Of a stretch of 64,000 nt of DNA, positions 7,850-17,106 are shown in pieces. Where the stretch lies: the NCBI RefSeq assembly GCF_000737595.1, contig NZ_CP006271.1, positions 2,418,001 to 2,482,000 on the forward strand, read 5' to 3'. The notes beneath the pieces are model-generated. The model was not told the DNA's origin. It ran no database searches and saw only the letters and a list, made by a program, of their open reading frames with translations. This DNA is from Synechococcus sp. KORDI-52. Lineage in GTDB: Bacteria; Cyanobacteriota; Cyanobacteriia; PCC-6307; Cyanobiaceae. The position numbers and the translations under genes were made by a program. Positions within the stretch are counted from its first letter, which is position 1. The number at the start of each line of letters is the position of its first letter.

Positions 7850-8936
7850 ATGCCAACGCCTGATGAAGAGGAAGCAACGTCACTCTGGCCCCATCCCTGA
7901 AGCTGAGGCGACAACGGGTGTGGGGAGGATGCACCTGATTGATCGGACAGTGGGCACGCACCAGCACATCCGCAACACGGAATCGGTACTCCCATGTATC
8001 CCCCAGAAATTCCCGGCCCAGGACGCTGGCCTCTCCTTCGGCATCGGCGACGACATTGATGTCGTGGGGGTCCACCAGCACACAGCAGTCACCGGAGGTT
8101 CTGCTGTCAGCCTGGACCCATGGGGCGGAAGCATCCAGTTCTCCCAGCAGACAGGACAACTGGCCATGGTCATGGGCCTGAACCGGAATCAAATTGCGCT
8201 GGAGCACAAAGGATCCAACAAAAGGCGTCGCCGGTGATCTCACGATCTCGGGGGGCGAGGCACATTGATGCAGCACGCCATCACGCATGACGGCAACGCG
8301 ATCGCAAATCGCCAGAGCTTCTCCGGGGTCATGGGTGACGATCACGCCGCTCGCACCGCAGGCATCGAGCACGGAGGTGAGCTCACTGCGCAGGCGAAGC
8401 CTCACCTCCACATCAAGACTTGAAAAAGGCTCATCAAGCAGAACAACCCTTGGCGCTGGGGCCAGAGCACGTGCCAACGCCAGCCGTTGCCGCTGGCCAC
8501 CTGAGAGCTGGTGGGGGTAGCGCTGCTCAAGCCCCTTCAGCCCCAGCAACTGAAATAACCAGGCCACGCGTTCACAGTTGGGATTCCGCCGGGGCAAACC
8601 GAAGCTGGCGTTCTGCCAAGCGTTCAGGTGAGGGAACAGGGCGTAGTCCTGGAACACCATGCCCACGCCCCTGCGTTCCGGTTCCATCCAGACCCCATCC
8701 CCAGCCACCATTCGCTGATCCAGCTGCACCGTGCCGCGGCGTGGGCGTTCGAAGCCGGCAATCAAGCGAAGCAGGGTGGTCTTGCCACAGCCGGAGGGGC
8801 CAAGCAGGCCCAACAGCTCCCCAGGCGCCACCTCGAGATCCACCCCCTTCAGGGTCCAGCCATCAGACGCATCGCCGTAGCTGTGCCAAACCCCGTTTAA
8901 AGCAACTGTTGGCTCCATTGGGAGCAGCTTTTCCAC
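7848..8936 (-). CDS. futC: Ferric-iron ABC transporter ATPase (FutC/FbpC type)
   Basis: ATP-binding subunit of an iron(III) importer at the plasma membrane. The 362-residue protein has Walker A GPSGCGKTT, Q-loop VFQDYALFPH, ABC signature LSGGQRQR, Walker B VVLLDEPFSSLD, switch histidine in IVTHD, and a C-terminal TOBE-like domain. Start: GTG at 8936, or ATG six codons later. It is divergent from the permease gene. The periplasmic binding protein (FutA/IdiA) is not in this window. Sulfate or other TOBE-type importers are less likely given the paired fused permease. Confidence 0.8.
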   Translation of the reverse strand: MEKLLPMEPTVALNGVWHSYGDASDGWTLKGVDLEVAPGELLGLLGPSGCGKTTLLRLIAGFERPRRGTVQLDQRMVAGDGVWMEPERRGVGMVFQDYALFPHLNAWQNASFGLPRRNPNCERVAWLFQLLGLKGLEQRYPHQLSGGQRQRLALARALAPAPRVVLLDEPFSSLDVEVRLRLRSELTSVLDACGASGVIVTHDPGEALAICDRVAVMRDGVLHQCASPPEIVRSPATPFVGSFVLQRNLIPVQAHDHGQLSCLLGELDASAPWVQADSRTSGDCCVLVDPHDINVVADAEGEASVLGREFLGDTWEYRFRVADVLVRAHCPINQVHPPHTRCRLSFRDGARVTLLPLHQALA

Positions 8937-8982
8937 AGATCAGATGAAGCTTGGGAAGCGACCGAGCTTATGAGTGTGACAA

Positions 8983-10677
8983 ATGATCGAAGCCGGTGTG
9001 CGGTTTGCACGCCCTGAATCAGATCCCCATCGTTTTTCGCCAGACTCATTCCATGGCAATGTCGCAACGCCATGTCGCGGCAACGGTGTCCGGCCCATCG
9101 CTGAAGTGAAGTTGCTGCCCAACCGGATTGTTGTTCCAAGCCCAACCCGGCTGGCCCTGATCCTGATTGCCTCCATCACGGGCCTGCTTGCCATCTGGCC
9201 GGTGCTGACGCTGGTGAAGGAGGCCCTGACGTCCTTGAACAGCGGCTTCAGCGATCTTGGCCCCGATGGCATACGACAGATCGTTGGCACCATCCAGCTG
9301 CTGCTCGGCACAGCAACGCTGGGCACCGTGCTCGGGACAGCCAATGGTTGGTTGCTGTGCAACTGCCGTTTTCCCGGTCGGTCATGGCTGCGCATTGCCC
9401 AGCTGATTCCCCTGGCAACACCGGCCTATCTCCTCTCGGCGATCCTCGTCGATCTGGGCAGTCGCAACAGCTGGACCATTCACGGCATGGGGTGGGGCAT
9501 CGCTGTGATGGCCCTGACGACCTACCCCTATGTGTTCCTGCTGAGCACGGAAAGTTTCTCCGTCAGCGGTCAGAGTCAGCTGGAGGCATGTCGCGGCCTG
9601 GGGGTCGGTCCCTGGTCAGCCTTCCGGCGTGTGGCCTTACCCATTGCACTTCCCGCGATCGGAGCTGGCGTGGCTCTCATGGGAATGGAAGTGGTCAATG
9701 AGCTGGGTGCCGTTCAGCTTCTTGGCATACCGAGTCTCTCCGCAGGCATCCTGGAAACCTGGCAGTCCAACGGAGATCCTGCAGGGGCCATCAGCTTGGC
9801 GTTGATCACGCTGGTGATCGTGTTGACGTTGGTGATGTGTGAACGCAGCCTGCGCAGGCGCAGTCGACGCTGGAGCGATGGCGTGGCCGGCGGGGACGCA
9901 ACCGCTTGGCACCTGCATGGATTCCGTGCTGGGGCAGCGCAACTGCTCGCCGTCATCCCTCCGGTCGTGAGCCTGGGGACCCCACTGGTGTGGGCCGCCA
10001 GCAACTTGGATCAGCTCCGAACTAGCTGGAACGACGATCTGATCAGCCTGAGCGGCCGCAGTCTTTTGCTGGCCCTTGTTGCTGCCGTTTTGGCGGTAAC
10101 GGCAGCGCTGGTGCTGGCCATCGCCAAACGCTGGTCCAGCGCCCCATGGCTGAAAAGCCTCACCTTCCTGGCCGGAACGGGCTACGCCATCCCTGGCACC
10201 GTCCTGGCTCTGGCCTTGTTGCTCACCGGCGCCCCATGGCAAATCGCCCCCTTGCTCCTGCTGCTGTGGGGCTACAGCGATCGATTCCTGGCGGTGGCGA
10301 AAGGGGGTCTGGACGCAGCCCTGGAGCGAATCAGCCCGAGCCTCGATGAGGCCGCTACGGGGATGGGGTCACCTTGGCAGCGCGTGCTTCAACGCGTGCA
10401 TCTGCCCCTCTTGCGCGGACCGATCACCGTCGGGCTGCTGCTGGTGTTTGTGGACACGGTGAAAGAGCTTCCCCTCACCTTCGCTCTGCGGCCTTTCGAC
10501 TTCGACACGCTCTCGGTTCGGGTGTTCCAGTACGCCGGCGATGAACGGTTGGCCGAAGCGATGTTGCCGGCCCTGATGATCCTCGTCCTCGGGCTGATCG
10601 CCGCTATGGCCTTGGTGCCGACGCTGGATCACGCCTCGACACGCGAGGGCCCGTCATCCCCGCAGCAACCGCTCTGA
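8983..10677 (+). CDS. futB: Ferric-iron ABC transporter permease, fused two-half type (FutB)
   Basis: Integral membrane permease with two repeats of about six helices each. Each repeat carries an EAA-type loop (LEACRGLGVGPWSAFRRV in the first, DEAATGMGSPWQRVLQRV in the second), matching FutB/FbpB. It pairs with the divergent FutC gene. The ATG at 8983 gives 564 residues with an unconserved-looking N-terminus; a GTG at 9106 would give about 523 and leave a larger intergenic promoter region. The last 24 bases overlap the convergent phosphoesterase gene. Confidence 0.8.
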   Translation: MIEAGVRFARPESDPHRFSPDSFHGNVATPCRGNGVRPIAEVKLLPNRIVVPSPTRLALILIASITGLLAIWPVLTLVKEALTSLNSGFSDLGPDGIRQIVGTIQLLLGTATLGTVLGTANGWLLCNCRFPGRSWLRIAQLIPLATPAYLLSAILVDLGSRNSWTIHGMGWGIAVMALTTYPYVFLLSTESFSVSGQSQLEACRGLGVGPWSAFRRVALPIALPAIGAGVALMGMEVVNELGAVQLLGIPSLSAGILETWQSNGDPAGAISLALITLVIVLTLVMCERSLRRRSRRWSDGVAGGDATAWHLHGFRAGAAQLLAVIPPVVSLGTPLVWAASNLDQLRTSWNDDLISLSGRSLLLALVAAVLAVTAALVLAIAKRWSSAPWLKSLTFLAGTGYAIPGTVLALALLLTGAPWQIAPLLLLLWGYSDRFLAVAKGGLDAALERISPSLDEAATGMGSPWQRVLQRVHLPLLRGPITVGLLLVFVDTVKELPLTFALRPFDFDTLSVRVFQYAGDERLAEAMLPALMILVLGLIAAMALVPTLDHASTREGPSSPQQPL

Positions 10678-11646
10678 GGCATTGCGCTGAAGCAACCCGG
10701 CACGGGTGTTGAGACGGAGAGGGAGTGTTGACCAGGAGAGCGGCCGTCCTGAAGACACGGCGTAGGTGGTCTCCCGGAGGGTGCCCCTGCCCCCATCGAT
10801 CTCCAACAAGGTGAAGGTCTGCTGGGCTGGCGCTCCACCATCCAGCAGGCGCCGGGGGCCACTGCCCAAGGCGCCGAGCTGGATCAGATCGAGCTGGCCG
10901 CGACGGCTGGAGAACCAGGCGTGGTGATGACCACTGATGTAGGCCTGCACGCCGGCGGCGTCCATCAAAGCCTGAAGCGCACGTCCCCGCTCCAACACCT
11001 CGCCGGGGCGATCCTTGCCCAGACCAATCCCAGCCAGGGGGAGATGACCCACCACAAACCGAGCACGAGCCCTTTGTGCCTGGGTGCTGGCCAACTGCTG
11101 TTGTGCCCAGACCAGCTGATCCTCAGGAACACGGGCTGAGCTGGCATCCCAGACCAGCCAGAAGATCCCGTTCTGCAGCACCGAGTAGCGAAACGGGAAC
11201 TGTGAGGCATCCACAAACGCCAATCCCATCCGTGAACGGATCGGGGTCCAGAACCGACGCACAGCGGCACGATCCGCGGGGAACCCCGGTGAACCGTCAT
11301 GGTTCCCAATCGCTGGCAGCAATGGAACGTTCGCCGCCTGAAGCCGCTGCAGAACGGACGATTCAAAGCCGCGCCACATGGCATCCAGCTGCTGGCCGCT
11401 GAGGCCTCGCATCTGACCCGCGACCATGTCGCCAGCACACACCACCAGATCCGGCTGCAGGCCAATGAGCTGATCCAGCCCCTGATCAACGGCAGGGATG
11501 TAGCGGGTGGAGCCATAGCTGCTGTTGAGATCGCTGATCAGGCCAACCCGTTGAACAACTCCCCTGGCGGCGCTCAAGGGCAGGGCCGCTGCAGTGAAGC
11601 CGGTGCCAAGCACCACCTGCAGCATCCGGCGACGACTCAGCAACAC
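10654..11646 (-). CDS. Exported calcineurin-like metallophosphoesterase
   Basis: The 330-residue protein begins with a signal with twin arginines (SRRRMLQVVLG then a hydrophobic run), suggesting Tat export to the periplasm. Metallophosphoesterase motifs follow in order: LISDLNSS, VCAGDMV, GNHDGSP, VVGHLPLAG and SGHHHAW. It is a phosphatase or phosphodiesterase of unknown substrate; phosphate scavenging is an inference. GTG start. It is the last gene of the five-gene minus-strand operon, 13 bp after the flippase-like gene. Confidence 0.8.
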   Translation of the reverse strand: MLLSRRRMLQVVLGTGFTAAALPLSAARGVVQRVGLISDLNSSYGSTRYIPAVDQGLDQLIGLQPDLVVCAGDMVAGQMRGLSGQQLDAMWRGFESSVLQRLQAANVPLLPAIGNHDGSPGFPADRAAVRRFWTPIRSRMGLAFVDASQFPFRYSVLQNGIFWLVWDASSARVPEDQLVWAQQQLASTQAQRARARFVVGHLPLAGIGLGKDRPGEVLERGRALQALMDAAGVQAYISGHHHAWFSSRRGQLDLIQLGALGSGPRRLLDGGAPAQQTFTLLEIDGGRGTLRETTYAVSSGRPLSWSTLPLRLNTRAGLLQRNASERLLRG

Positions 11647-11659
11647 AACAGAACAGGGG

Positions 11660-12574
11660 TCAGCATTGGCATTTCAAACGTTGGCCCAGCATCCGATCAG
11701 CCACCAGTGCCCCGCTGGCAACAACATCGGCCAGAGTGGAGAGGAGTCGGTAGCTGAGAACCACCGCGAGCAGCTGCGCCTCTGGCACGGCAGCACCCAA
11801 ACGCAGCAGCAGGATGGCCTCAAACACCCCGAGTCCCCCGGGCGCACCAGGCACCACCAGCCCAACGGCGTAGGCCAGTCCAAAGGCCGCAAGCCAGGTG
11901 AATGGTGCCGGACTTTGAATACCGAAGGCCTGCACGCTGCACCAGAACCCGGCAAAGCGGCAGAGCACAAACAGCAGCTGAAGGCTGAGGGGCCGCCAGG
12001 GATAGCCGCCTCGGCCGCTTCCCTCATGTTCCATGGGCCCACTGCACACTGACTGCAATTGCGCCGCCTTGGAACGCTCCAGTCGACGCAGAAGGGGCTC
12101 GCGCCAGCGGGGAATCATCAACAGCGCGGGGAATGGTGCCAGCAGAGCAAGGCCCTGCTGCCATCCACCAGCAACCACAACGAGAACGGAAGCCGCCACG
12201 ATCAGGAGTGGATCGAGGATCACCCCGGCCAGGGCAGGGCCGCCGCCAATCACTGGACGCAGCACCCGGACCCGCTCCACCAGATGCCAGATCCCACCCG
12301 GCAGGTACTTGAGCAGGTTGCTGCGCACAAACAGCGGCACCACGGCGAGGCCCTGGGGAGGGTGTTTCAACCAAACGAGCAGATCCCTCCAGGCCACGCC
12401 ATTGATCAGGATGCTGAGCCAGGTGAGGCCCAGCCCCAGCACCAGCCACCACCAACCGTTGGCCACCAAGCTCAGCTGGCGAAGTTGACCCGCATGCTGG
12501 GCCAGGGCCACAGCGATGAAGATCAGGCTGGCCAGCGTGATCCAGAGCTTGGGTTGACGGAGAACCTTGCCCAT
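11660..12574 (-). CDS. Flippase-like integral membrane protein (UPF0104/YbhN)
   Basis: About eight hydrophobic helices with family features KYLPGGIWH near the first third and VVPGAPGGLGVFE near the end, matching the UPF0104/lysylphosphatidylglycerol-synthase membrane domain. Such proteins are lipid flippase-like; the substrate is unknown. The ATG at 12574 overlaps the LarC stop as TGATG, so the two are translationally coupled. A GTT/TTG extension upstream inside larC is not used. Confidence 0.8.
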   Translation of the reverse strand: MGKVLRQPKLWITLASLIFIAVALAQHAGQLRQLSLVANGWWWLVLGLGLTWLSILINGVAWRDLLVWLKHPPQGLAVVPLFVRSNLLKYLPGGIWHLVERVRVLRPVIGGGPALAGVILDPLLIVAASVLVVVAGGWQQGLALLAPFPALLMIPRWREPLLRRLERSKAAQLQSVCSGPMEHEGSGRGGYPWRPLSLQLLFVLCRFAGFWCSVQAFGIQSPAPFTWLAAFGLAYAVGLVVPGAPGGLGVFEAILLLRLGAAVPEAQLLAVVLSYRLLSTLADVVASGALVADRMLGQRLKCQC

Positions 12575-13782
12575 CAGGCCCAATCTTCCGTGCTGACGAA
12601 CGGTGCAACGGCCACAGCAGCCCGCAACTCATCGAGGGCACACCCGGCGCTGGCCTGAAGGGCTTCAAGGGCATCCGCCTCAGCTTTGACCGTGCAACGG
12701 CCATCGGGGCGACGCACCTGTTTGGCGGCGACGGGGCCCCAAGGGGTTTCGAGCACACCCTGCCGCCTCGGTAACACCCAGCGTCCCTGGCGCCGCTCCC
12801 GCAGGCCGATGCTGCTGCCAGCACTGAGCCAGAGGCTGCGGATCCGATCGGCATCCCCATCCCGCACCAGCGCCGTCACCAACTGGCCACTGCGTCCCTT
12901 TTTCATCAGCAACGGCTGCGCCGCCACATCGATCGCTCCTGCATCACGCAAGCGATTGGTCAAGACCGCAACCTCCTCAGGAGTGGCGTCATCAATCCAG
13001 GCTTCCTGCACGATCAACGACTCCCAACGGGGACCTTCCTCCGCATTCGCCGCTGGAGTGTGCAGCACAAGACGCACCAGGTTGGGGCGATCAAGTTGGC
13101 GATGGCCGAGGCCAACACCAACCTTTTCAGCCACCAACCGTTCAGGAGCAACAAACTGATCCGCCAGCACCGACACCAACGCAAGCCCCGTGGGCGTCAC
13201 CAACTCTCCCTTGGGCAGATCTCCGCCCTGCAGCAGAGGAATGCGGTGACATCGCGCCAGTTCCAGCACGGCAGGAACGGGCACGGGCAACAGGCCGTGG
13301 GCGGTCTCCACAGTTCCGCTCCCCGCAGGCAACGGGGAACAGACGATCCTGGCTGGATTGAGATCATCCATCGCCGCACAGACGCCCACCACATCCACAA
13401 GGGCATCGATGGCCCCGACCTCATGGAAGTGAACGGCCTCCACTGGAGTTCCATGCACTGTGGCTTCGGCTTCCGCCAGACGGGTGAACACGGCGAGCAC
13501 CCGTTGCTTCAGCGATGGTGCTAGGGCAGCTGCATTGATCTGATCACGGATCCCCGACCAGTGGCGGTGGGGCGGCTGATCCTCAAGGCCCCGCACATCA
13601 ACGCGGACCCCCCGGAGACCGCCGCTGCGCGCCTCCTGCTGGCTGATGCGATAGCGCCCTGCCAAACCAAGGGCCGCCAGAGGCGACTCCACCACGGCCG
13701 GGTCCACGCCCAGATCCAACAGGGCCGCCAGGAGCATGTCCCCTGCCAACCCCGTTGGTGCATCAATCCAAAGAGCAGTCAT
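12574..13782 (-). CDS. larC: LarC-type nickel-insertion protein (DUF111)
   Basis: In lactate racemase maturation, LarC inserts nickel (with CTP) into the pyridinium pincer cofactor. The 402-residue protein has the conserved N-terminus IDAPTGLAGDMLLAALLDLG, the HFHEVGAIDALVD segment and PLPAGSGTVETAHGLLPVP typical of the family. No LarA, LarB or LarE gene is in this window. Start and stop overlap both neighbours (ATGA with the protease gene, TGATG with the flippase-like gene). Family call is firm; the exact client enzyme here is not known. Confidence 0.85.
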   Translation of the reverse strand: MTALWIDAPTGLAGDMLLAALLDLGVDPAVVESPLAALGLAGRYRISQQEARSGGLRGVRVDVRGLEDQPPHRHWSGIRDQINAAALAPSLKQRVLAVFTRLAEAEATVHGTPVEAVHFHEVGAIDALVDVVGVCAAMDDLNPARIVCSPLPAGSGTVETAHGLLPVPVPAVLELARCHRIPLLQGGDLPKGELVTPTGLALVSVLADQFVAPERLVAEKVGVGLGHRQLDRPNLVRLVLHTPAANAEEGPRWESLIVQEAWIDDATPEEVAVLTNRLRDAGAIDVAAQPLLMKKGRSGQLVTALVRDGDADRIRSLWLSAGSSIGLRERRQGRWVLPRRQGVLETPWGPVAAKQVRRPDGRCTVKAEADALEALQASAGCALDELRAAVAVAPFVSTEDWA

Positions 13783-14426
13783 CGGCCCAGACGCGGGGCC
13801 GCCTCCAACAGAACACCGGCCTGCTGGTCAAGCGCCTCACGCTGCTGACGCAACTGCTGTTCAATCTCCCGGCGGGCGCGACGCTGCTCCCGTTGAGCCG
13901 TGGCCACGTCATGGCCCGACAGTCCCCACAGCCGTCCCAGCAAGGCACGGTCATCGGCCCCACCACGGGCCTTGCCGAAGACCACGGTTTCAGCGGCGAT
14001 GCCCGCTTGAAGCACCCGGCTCCAACGGCGTAGATCCTCAAGGGGCATGCGAACGCTGTCCGGCACAGCGAACTGCGTGGCACCGCTGCTGCGTAGGCCT
14101 GCACGCACACAGGCCAGGGTGCCGACAAGCACCTGCTGAACAGGAAGTTGCTCCTCTTCCGCGATCAGAACATGACCCGCCTCATGCACCGCAATCCGAC
14201 GCAAACGCTCCTGCCCACCGGGCAAAGCTTCGGCAAGGATGTGCCCGCCCATGCCTTCCCAGGTGGCGGCATCAACACTGAGGGTGACCAGGGCACCCCC
14301 GACTGCCACCACGATCCAGGCGGCGGACAGACCCAGGGCAGGACCAAAGGCGCCGAGGGCAGTGATGCCGGCAACCGCGACGCCAGCCCGTAGTGCCCCC
14401 GTGGAGCCCTGCCCCCCCTCGGCCAT
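13779..14426 (-). CDS. Stand-alone FtsH-type (M41) protease domain, membrane anchored
   Basis: The 215-residue protein has one or two hydrophobic helices (about 13-55), the zinc signature HEAGH at 81-85, a family-like AGIAAETVVFG (141-151), then GADD (156-159), where FtsH has its third, aspartate ligand. A charged, coiled-coil-like tail rich in R, Q and E follows. It has no AAA ATPase. Known: M41 domains normally act in FtsH hexamers. A lone copy may act as an ATP-independent protease or a partner of FtsH; this is inference. ATG overlaps the upstream stop. Confidence 0.7.
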   Translation of the reverse strand: MAEGGQGSTGALRAGVAVAGITALGAFGPALGLSAAWIVVAVGGALVTLSVDAATWEGMGGHILAEALPGGQERLRRIAVHEAGHVLIAEEEQLPVQQVLVGTLACVRAGLRSSGATQFAVPDSVRMPLEDLRRWSRVLQAGIAAETVVFGKARGGADDRALLGRLWGLSGHDVATAQREQRRARREIEQQLRQQREALDQQAGVLLEAAPRLGR

Positions 14427-15046
14427 CAGCTGCGAGCGCGGGAGGTGGCACGGCCGCGGCCTCCCTTGGACTTGCCACCGCGCGTCGGCATGGGAGCCAT
14501 CACTTCGTGCTGTTCGAGGTGCAGTTCCTGGCCCTGGCGGCGCAGGTCGAGGCTGACGAAGTGACGCAGGTGTTCCAGGGGAAGCTCGCCCTTGATCTGG
14601 AGCTTGAAAGGAAGCGGACGGTGGCCGTCGGCACGGGCCTGCTGCCGCACCTTCACCACCATTTCACCGGTTTCAGGCTTGGTGAAGATCAACTCGCCTC
14701 GAACAGAGAAGTAATCGTCTCCCTCTGGCAAGGTGTCGGAGGCATCGGCCTGATCCGGAGCCAGGGTGCTGGGTTCCCAGACCCCTGCGATCTGAAGGTG
14801 CAGATGATCGCTTTCACGACTTCTGGGATACACGACCCAGAGGTGGGGTTGATCCAGGGGCAGGTGCCGTCTGATCAGCGTGAGCACACGACCCAGCACA
14901 ACGGTTTCCAGGGGGACCCCCTGGTCATCAGTCAACGTGCCGCGAGTGAGTTGCTCGGGATCGGTTGGAGCGTATGTGCCCCGCACAAGACCAATGGCCC
15001 GGTACTGCAACGGCTCGGTGACCGGGGGAATCGGATGGGCGCGCAT
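14426..15046 (-). CDS. Conserved hypothetical protein, first gene of the five-gene operon
   Basis: A 206-residue protein starting at ATG (MRAHPIPPVTEP). It is soluble, with YRAIGLVRGTYAP near the start, a strand-rich middle and a strongly basic, Gly-Ser-Arg tail (SKGGRGRATSRARS) that suggests RNA or nucleic-acid binding. No family confidently recognised. A longer frame to 15295 has no support in composition. Its TGA overlaps the ATG of the protease gene (TGATG). Confidence 0.7.
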   Translation of the reverse strand: MRAHPIPPVTEPLQYRAIGLVRGTYAPTDPEQLTRGTLTDDQGVPLETVVLGRVLTLIRRHLPLDQPHLWVVYPRSRESDHLHLQIAGVWEPSTLAPDQADASDTLPEGDDYFSVRGELIFTKPETGEMVVKVRQQARADGHRPLPFKLQIKGELPLEHLRHFVSLDLRRQGQELHLEQHEVMAPMPTRGGKSKGGRGRATSRARS

Positions 15047-15142
15047 TGATGGATGCAGATCCGGGCGGAGTAAAAGCCCTTGTGAAGACTGTAGCCAGCC
15101 CACCGCAATCCCCTCAGACTGAAAGTGCTGATTCGAGATCGG

Positions 15143-15961
15143 ATGCAGAGCCCGCATCGGATTCTGTTGCTGCTGGCCTCGATGGTTGGGGCTGCACTGG
15201 TCGGTTGGATTGGCGCTGCCTCCATGGCCCCGGAAACCCGTGCGGGAGCAAGCAGTCAGATTGAAGATCAGCAGGTCGAAACGCTGATGGAGCAACTCGA
15301 GGGGAATGAGGTCCGCAACAATGCAAAACGGCTTCTGCTCTTGGAACGTCTCATTGCTCTGGAACGCCTGAAAGAGGCCGAAGCGATCCTGGAACCGTGG
15401 CTCTCAGCACAATCCACACCGCGCGAACTGACACTGTTCAAAGCAGAGCTGCAACGCCGCAATGGTCAGCCTGACGCGGCCCGGCGCAGCCTCAAACAAC
15501 TGATGCGCCTGCATCCAGATGACCCACAGATTTTGCAGCTGCTGGTGTTTCTGGATCAACAGCAAGGCCGTCAAGCCCAGGCGATGGCCGAGCTCAACAC
15601 CCGTTTCCAAGGCTTGAAGCCGGGCCAGCGTCTGCAGATCGGCCTGCTTCTGGCCGATCTGCACCGTCAAAGGGGAGCCCATTCAGCAGCAGCCCATCTG
15701 TACCGCCAACTGGCTGACGAAGCACCAACCGACGCAAGGCCCTTGCTGGCTTTAGCCCTGCTGCTGCAGGAGCAAGGCCGTAACGACGATCTTCAGGCTT
15801 CCTTGAAGCAAGCGCGGCAACGGCGTGATGCCTCTGGGCGAATCAATCCTTTGATTGATGTGATGGCCGGCCAACTTGGATTGGACTCCGCACGCCAACC
15901 CCCATCCCCATCTGACCAACCCCCAGCTAGGGAGATTCAGGCGGGTTCTGATAGGCCTTGA
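15143..15961 (+). CDS. TPR-like membrane-anchored protein
   Basis: The 272-residue protein has an N-terminal hydrophobic helix (ILLLLASMVGAALVGWIG) followed by helical repeats of TPR type (for example EAILEPWL, AARRSLKQLMRLHPDDP, QAMAELNTRF, AHLYRQLADEAPTDARPL). Likely a periplasmic or lumenal scaffold. The ATG at 15143 is preferred over GTG at 15125. The last 35 bases overlap the convergent small secreted protein gene. Confidence 0.7.
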   Translation: MQSPHRILLLLASMVGAALVGWIGAASMAPETRAGASSQIEDQQVETLMEQLEGNEVRNNAKRLLLLERLIALERLKEAEAILEPWLSAQSTPRELTLFKAELQRRNGQPDAARRSLKQLMRLHPDDPQILQLLVFLDQQQGRQAQAMAELNTRFQGLKPGQRLQIGLLLADLHRQRGAHSAAAHLYRQLADEAPTDARPLLALALLLQEQGRNDDLQASLKQARQRRDASGRINPLIDVMAGQLGLDSARQPPSPSDQPPAREIQAGSDRP

Positions 15962-16211
15962 GCGCCGCATCTATGGCATCGGAGGGCGGAGTGGCGTCAT
16001 CCATGGCCGTCGACCTTCTGATCCTGTTCAACAGATCCATGGGATTGGACGCATCAAGGATCGAGCCGCTGTCGTTGGTGTTTCCGTAGAAATCTCGTTC
16101 TTCGCGGTTCTGATAAGGGGCTTCCACCTGGGCCCATGCGCCACGCGAGCCAGCTGTCGCTATCAACCCAAATAGGACCAGCTGCGCGACAGCCACAAGA
16201 CGGCGGGACAT
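15927..16211 (-). CDS. Small secreted protein, unknown
   Basis: The 94-residue product begins with a good signal peptide (basic MSRR, hydrophobic VAQLVLFGLIATAG, cleavage near GAWA-QVEA). The mature part is about 65 polar residues without cysteines. No family recognised. It overlaps the end of the TPR gene on the opposite strand. Confidence 0.6.
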   Translation of the reverse strand: MSRRLVAVAQLVLFGLIATAGSRGAWAQVEAPYQNREERDFYGNTNDSGSILDASNPMDLLNRIRRSTAMDDATPPSDAIDAALKAYQNPPESP

Positions 16212-16233
16212 CGGCTCAGCTCATATTGAACTG

Positions 16234-17100
16234 ATGCTAAGGGTCTCTGAGCCCACCGGATCAACCGTGCAGATCACCACCTGGAACGTGAACTCGGTTC
16301 GCACGCGATTGAATCAGGTGCTCAGCTGGCTGGAGAAGGAGCGACCGGATCTGCTCTGTTTGCAGGAAACCAAGGTGGATGACCCCCTGTTCCCTGTACA
16401 GGAGTTCAAATCCGCTGGCTGGCATGTGCACATCCATGGCCAAAAGGCCTACAACGGCGTCGCCCTGATCAGCCGAGAACCCCTGGACGATGTGCGCTGT
16501 GGATTCCTGGGAGAGCTTCCGGATGATGCTGAAGCGGCAGATCTCGGCGCACAGAAGCGCGTCATCAGCGCACAGCTGGATGGCGTCCGCGTGGTGAACC
16601 TTTACGTGCCGAATGGATCGAGCCTTAAGTCAGAGAAATACCCCTACAAACTGGCCTGGCTTGGCTGCCTGAAGCGCTATCTCGAGGCCCAGGAGGACCG
16701 TGGCGAACCGCTGTGCATGGTTGGCGACTTCAACATCGGCCTGGAATCGCGGGATCTTCCCGACCCCAATCGCCAGACCGGGGGAATCATGGCCAGCGAT
16801 GCTGAGCGCAAAGCACTGCGTGCTGCCCTGGGTGAGCGACTTCAAGACGTGTTCCGGGTGTTCGAACCGGATTCAGGCCACTGGAGCTGGTGGGACTACC
16901 GCAGCGGCGCCTGGGATCGGGACCGCGGCTGGCGCATCGATCACATTTATCTCTGCGATGAGCTGTTGGGGCTTGCCCGGAGCTGCGTCATCCACAAAGG
17001 CATGCGCGGCAACCAGCAACCCAGTGATCACGCACCCGTCAGCGTTGACCTTGACTGGCCGCCATCCGATGACGACGACAGCGATGACCCGCTGTTCTGA
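16234..17100 (+). CDS. xth: Exodeoxyribonuclease III (Xth)
   Basis: AP endonuclease and 3' exonuclease of base-excision repair. Visible motifs in order: TTWNVNSVRTR, LCLQETKV (metal-binding Glu), the LYVPNGSS segment, GDFNI with the catalytic Asp, WSWWDYRS, and the terminal SDHAPV. The length of 288 is normal apart from a short acidic tail. Start: ATG at 16234, though a GTG at 16267 would give the more usual N-terminus VQITTWNVNS. Confidence 0.95.
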   Translation: MLRVSEPTGSTVQITTWNVNSVRTRLNQVLSWLEKERPDLLCLQETKVDDPLFPVQEFKSAGWHVHIHGQKAYNGVALISREPLDDVRCGFLGELPDDAEAADLGAQKRVISAQLDGVRVVNLYVPNGSSLKSEKYPYKLAWLGCLKRYLEAQEDRGEPLCMVGDFNIGLESRDLPDPNRQTGGIMASDAERKALRAALGERLQDVFRVFEPDSGHWSWWDYRSGAWDRDRGWRIDHIYLCDELLGLARSCVIHKGMRGNQQPSDHAPVSVDLDWPPSDDDDSDDPLF

Positions 17101-17106
17101 GCCAGC

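Noticed and set aside
8937-9105. Search for a Fur box in the futC-futB divergent region
   Set aside because: No AT-rich palindrome like that at 4447 was found there.
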